26,066 bases of DNA, from NCBI GenBank assembly GCA_050330055.1, contig JBHJOF010000129.1, positions 1-26,066 on the forward strand. Direction: 5' to 3'. The notes under the pieces are model-generated. The model ran no database searches. It saw nothing but the letters and a program-made list of their open reading frames with translations, and had not been told where the DNA came from. The position numbers and the translations under genes are program-made. This DNA is from JBHJOF01 sp050330055. Lineage in GTDB: Bacteria > Pseudomonadota > Alphaproteobacteria > Kiloniellales > JAKSDN01. This document shows positions 23,960-26,066 of the stretch, piece by piece. Numbering within the stretch: the stretch's first letter is position 1; the number at the start of each line of letters is the position of its first letter.

Positions 23960-25015
23960 ATGAACCTGCCCGTTCGCCTGCTGTCGCTCGCCACCGCCGT
24001 GCCGCCCTTTGTCCTGCGTCAGGAGGAGGTGGCGGCCCGGGCGCGAGCGCTCTTTGCGGCAAGCGGCAGCGAGGTCGACCGGCTGCTGCCGGCCTTCGCC
24101 AACGCCGGCATCGCGACCCGTCGCTCCTGCGTGCCGCTCGAGTGGTACACCCGTCAGAGCGGCTGGAAGGTGCAGAACGCTCTCTACCTGGAGCATGCTC
24201 TGGCGCTGATCGAGCGCGCCGCTACCGACTGCCTGGAGCGCGCCGGCCTCGCGCCCGAGCAGGTCGACGCCATCGTCTGCGTCTCCACATCGGGGCTCGC
24301 CACGCCGAGCCTGGATGCCCGGCTGATGGAGCGCCTGCCGTTCCGCCGCGATCTGCAGCGCTCGCCGATCTTCGGCCTGGGCTGCGCCGGCGGCGTGCTG
24401 GGCCTGTCGCGTGCCGCGGCCCTGGCCCGCGCCGCGCCCGGGAGCCGGATCCTGTTCCTGGTGGTCGAGCTCTGCGGCCTGACCTTCCGCGCCGACGACC
24501 ACTCCAAGAGCAACTTCATCGCCGCCGCGTTGTTCGGCGACGGCGCAGCCGCGGCGATCGTCAGCTGCGATGAGGCTGACCATGCGCAGGCGGCGCTCAG
24601 TTCCTGGGGCGAGGTGACCTGGCCGCGCTCGCTCGACGTCATGGGCTGGCGCATCGAGGACGACGGCTTCGGCGTGCTGTTCTCGAAGGACATTCCGAGC
24701 ATCATCCGCGATCGCTACGCCGCCGCGGTCGACGACTTCCTCGCCCGCGACGGGCTCGGCCGCGATGACCTCGACGGCGTTATCTGTCATCCCGGCGGCG
24801 CCAAGGTAATCGACGCCCTGGAAGAGGTCTTCGGGCTGCCTCGGGGCGGCATGATCCATGCCCGCAGCGTGTTGCGCGACTTCGGCAACATGTCGGCCGC
24901 CACGGTACTCTTCGTGCTGGAGCGCACGCTGCACGACAGGGCCGGCGGCCGCTATCTCATGTCATCGCTGGGGCCAGGCTTCACCGCCGGCTTCCTGCTG
25001 CTCGAGCTGCCGTGA
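23960..25015 (+). CDS. type III polyketide synthase
   Basis: Homodimeric chalcone/stilbene-synthase-fold enzyme (351 residues) that extends an acyl-CoA starter with malonyl-CoA units and cyclises the chain to an alkylresorcinol, alkylpyrone or similar product. The catalytic triad is visible: Cys142 in FGLGCAGGVLG, His277 in GVICHPGGAKVID and Asn310 in RDFGNMSAATVLF. The C-terminal GPGF loop is present (SLGPGFTAG). Cyclisation mode and chain length cannot be deduced by eye. The next gene starts inside its stop codon (GTGA) and is a membrane methyltransferase of the kind that pairs with such synthases, for example Bacillus BpsA-BpsB. It is divergent from the dehalogenase gene across 77 bp, where the promoters should lie. 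Confidence 0.93.
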   Translation: MNLPVRLLSLATAVPPFVLRQEEVAARARALFAASGSEVDRLLPAFANAGIATRRSCVPLEWYTRQSGWKVQNALYLEHALALIERAATDCLERAGLAPEQVDAIVCVSTSGLATPSLDARLMERLPFRRDLQRSPIFGLGCAGGVLGLSRAAALARAAPGSRILFLVVELCGLTFRADDHSKSNFIAAALFGDGAAAAIVSCDEADHAQAALSSWGEVTWPRSLDVMGWRIEDDGFGVLFSKDIPSIIRDRYAAAVDDFLARDGLGRDDLDGVICHPGGAKVIDALEEVFGLPRGGMIHARSVLRDFGNMSAATVLFVLERTLHDRAGGRYLMSSLGPGFTAGFLLLELP

Positions 25016-25533
25016 CCCTGCTTCAGATCATCGTCCTGCTGGTGGCACTGCAGCGCCTGGGTGAGCTGCTCTATGCCGCGCGCAACACGCGCCTTCTGCT
25101 GCAGCAAGGCGGGCGCGAGTTCGGCGCCGGTCATTATCCCTTGCTGGTTCTGCTGCATGGCGGCTGGCTGCTGACGCTGCTGATCGCCGTGCCGGCCAGT
25201 ACGACGGCGAACTGGTGGCTGCTCGCGCTGTTCGCCCTCCTGCAGGTGGGGCGCATCTGGGTCATCGCCAGCCTGGGGCGATTCTGGACCACGCGGATCA
25301 TCACCCTGCCAGAGGCGCCGCTGGTGCGCCGCGGCCCCTACCGCGTCCTGCGCCACCCGAACTACCTGATCGTCGCTCTGGAGATCCCGCTCCTGCCGCT
25401 TGCATTCGGCGCCTGGCAGATCGCCCTGGCCTTTGCGCTCGCCAACCTGGCGCTCCTGGCCTGGCGCATCCACGTGGAAGAGCGCGCGCTGGCGCCACGA
25501 CGCAACAGCACAACGCTGGTATTCCCAAAATAA
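25012..25533 (+). CDS. isoprenylcysteine carboxyl methyltransferase (ICMT)-family membrane protein
   Basis: Integral membrane methyltransferase-like protein, 173 residues, with four hydrophobic segments (about 1-20, 43-62, 67-86 and 121-150). The ICMT signature is present: RGPYRVLRHPNY (107-118), Glu124 and RIHVEERAL (152-160), which bind S-adenosylmethionine and the substrate in the family. Start GTG at 25012 overlaps the PKS stop by four bases (GTGA), so the two are translationally coupled. In known bacterial pairs this partner O-methylates the polyketide product of the synthase. That role is inferred from gene pairing, not from residues specific to it. The lipid-like product would remain in the membrane. 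Confidence 0.88.
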   Translation: MTLLQIIVLLVALQRLGELLYAARNTRLLLQQGGREFGAGHYPLLVLLHGGWLLTLLIAVPASTTANWWLLALFALLQVGRIWVIASLGRFWTTRIITLPEAPLVRRGPYRVLRHPNYLIVALEIPLLPLAFGAWQIALAFALANLALLAWRIHVEERALAPRRNSTTLVFPK

Positions 25534-25660
25534 ACCGCCTACTTACCCCCGTTCTCACGGCGCAGCCCACGTATCGATCGGGCGCTTCAAGTGTAATGAA
25601 GGCGCAGAACATGGAGCGATGTCCGAACATCACTGGCCTGTTTTTGATTTTCCTGTTGAT

Positions 25661-25675
25661 GTTCCGCAAATGTTC
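25661..25675. promoter_or_regulatory. LexA-type SOS box (GTTC-N7-GTTC)
   Basis: GTTCCGCAAATGTTC matches the alphaproteobacterial LexA consensus exactly. It lies in an AT-rich part of the 238-bp gap before the truncated secreted-protein gene, 96 bp upstream of its ATG. TATATATGAT follows closely and could be a -10 region. No known SOS gene is visible downstream in the window. Confidence 0.55.
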
Positions 25676-25771
25676 GCTATATATGATTTGGCGAGTCCGA
25701 GGCGTAGCGATCTCGGCCTCTGTACCGCTCGGGCTCGGCTATGGCCGATGCGACGGCCGGTGGTGATTGTG

Positions 25772-25960
25772 ATGCGGTTTCCTAGGATTGCTTTCCTCGT
25801 GGGCCTGGCGGCGAGCCTGCTGGCGCTCGCCGCGCCCGCCTGGGCACAGTTCGCCAACTGCGCGCCGCGGGATGTCTTTCCGACTCGCCTGGCCCAGATC
25901 TACGACGAGAAGCCGGTCAGCCTCGGCGTCACCTCCCGGGGCGAGCTGCTAGTGCACTGA
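25772..25960 (+). pseudogene. small secreted protein gene, truncated by an insertion sequence
   Basis: The open frame codes for 62 residues with a clear signal peptide (MRFPRIAFLVGLAASLLALA, then APAWA, cleaved before QFANC). The mature start, NCAPRDVFPTRLAQIYDEKP then VSLGVTSRGELL, resembles a family of small alphaproteobacterial exported proteins of unknown function (pattern CxPRDxxxxxLxxxYxExxxxxGL, about 100 residues or more). The reading frame ends abruptly in VH-stop exactly where IS630-type sequence begins, so the C-terminal half is lost beyond the element. GGTGG lies about nine bases before the ATG. Confidence 0.75.
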
Positions 25961-26066
25961 CTCATACGGATGGTGCAGGCAGTCGGCTGAGTTTGTCGAG
26001 GATGACATCGGCCGGCTTGGTCCAGACGAAGGGCTTTGCGGTGGTGTTGTGCTCGCGGATGTAGCG
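25952..26066. mobile_element. IS630-family element, one end (continues beyond the window)
   Basis: The end of the element is inferred at the TA dinucleotide 25950-25951, since IS630 elements insert at and duplicate TA. From there the sequence leaves the secreted-protein frame and runs into the transposase 3' end. The terminal repeat cannot be confirmed because the other end is outside the window. Confidence 0.65.
25962..26066 (-). CDS. IS630-family transposase, C-terminal 34 residues (partial)
   Basis: The minus strand encodes RYIREHNTTAKPFVWTKPAD followed by VILDKLSRLPAPSV and a stop. The xxHNxxxKPFVWTKxADxIL pattern is the usual C-terminal end of IS630-type DDE transposases. The gene continues past the right edge of the window, so catalytic residues are not visible. 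Its stop codon lies 11 bp inside the inferred element end. Confidence 0.82.
   Translation of the reverse strand, partial: RYIREHNTTAKPFVWTKPADVILDKLSRLPAPSV

Noticed and set aside
23883..24062. A longer N-terminus for the dehalogenase starting at 24062
   Set aside because: The extra 60 residues are Arg/Pro-rich, overlap the divergent PKS gene and have no counterpart in the family.

Overview
The window is a GC-rich chromosomal segment that looks like a free-living alphaproteobacterium, probably of the Rhodospirillales/Kiloniellales kind. This is inferred from gene content: a recG / sdhE-mfd locus, secreted DUF1194 and Hydrolase_2 proteins, an exact GTTC-N7-GTTC box of the alphaproteobacterial LexA type, and heavy use of TTG and GTG starts. 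No rRNA, tRNA or CRISPR was seen. It is mostly a housekeeping and metabolic region, interrupted by several families of dispersed palindromic repeats and, at the right edge, by an insertion sequence.

Layout. 1-4327 (all minus): an acyl-CoA dehydrogenase cut by the window edge, a secreted DUF1194 von Willebrand-like protein, a short-chain dehydrogenase and an acyl-CoA synthetase. The dehydrogenase, SDR and ligase suggest acyl-CoA (fatty or organic acid) catabolism. Two pairs of REP-like hairpins flank the SDR gene. 4683-9495: a DsbA/FrnE-type CPWC oxidoreductase (+), a Tat-exported amidohydrolase (-), a SleB-type cell-wall hydrolase (-), then a two-cysteine glutathione-peroxidase-like protein with a flavin-reductase-like protein 12 bp behind it (+). 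9795-13340: a complete glycine betaine/proline-type ABC importer (proV-proW-proX, +) closed by two hairpins, the second with a T run. 13354-20681: a YHS-domain protein (-), then mfd and sdhE (-, overlapping in a TTGA), a RelE/ParE toxin-antitoxin pair (+) and recG (+). The toxin-antitoxin pair sits in the divergent gap between sdhE and recG.

20682-26066: a mosaic inverted-repeat block, the 3' remnant of a HAD phosphatase gene, more repeats, a DUF502 membrane protein made of two fused tandem copies, a likely haloacetate (fluoroacetate-type) dehalogenase, and, divergent from it, a type III polyketide synthase overlapping an isoprenylcysteine-methyltransferase-like gene. The window ends with a LexA-type box, a small secreted-protein gene cut short, and the 3' end of an IS630-type transposase that appears to have cut it.

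The items most worth following are: (i) three long inverted-arm elements whose arms vary together within a copy; (ii) REP hairpins with compensatory stem changes; (iii) the duplicated DUF502 protein; (iv) the dehalogenase with all fluoroacetate-dehalogenase catalytic residues; and (v) the type III PKS-methyltransferase cassette. I found no clear wholly new multi-gene system. The inverted-arm repeats come closest to an unexplained element.
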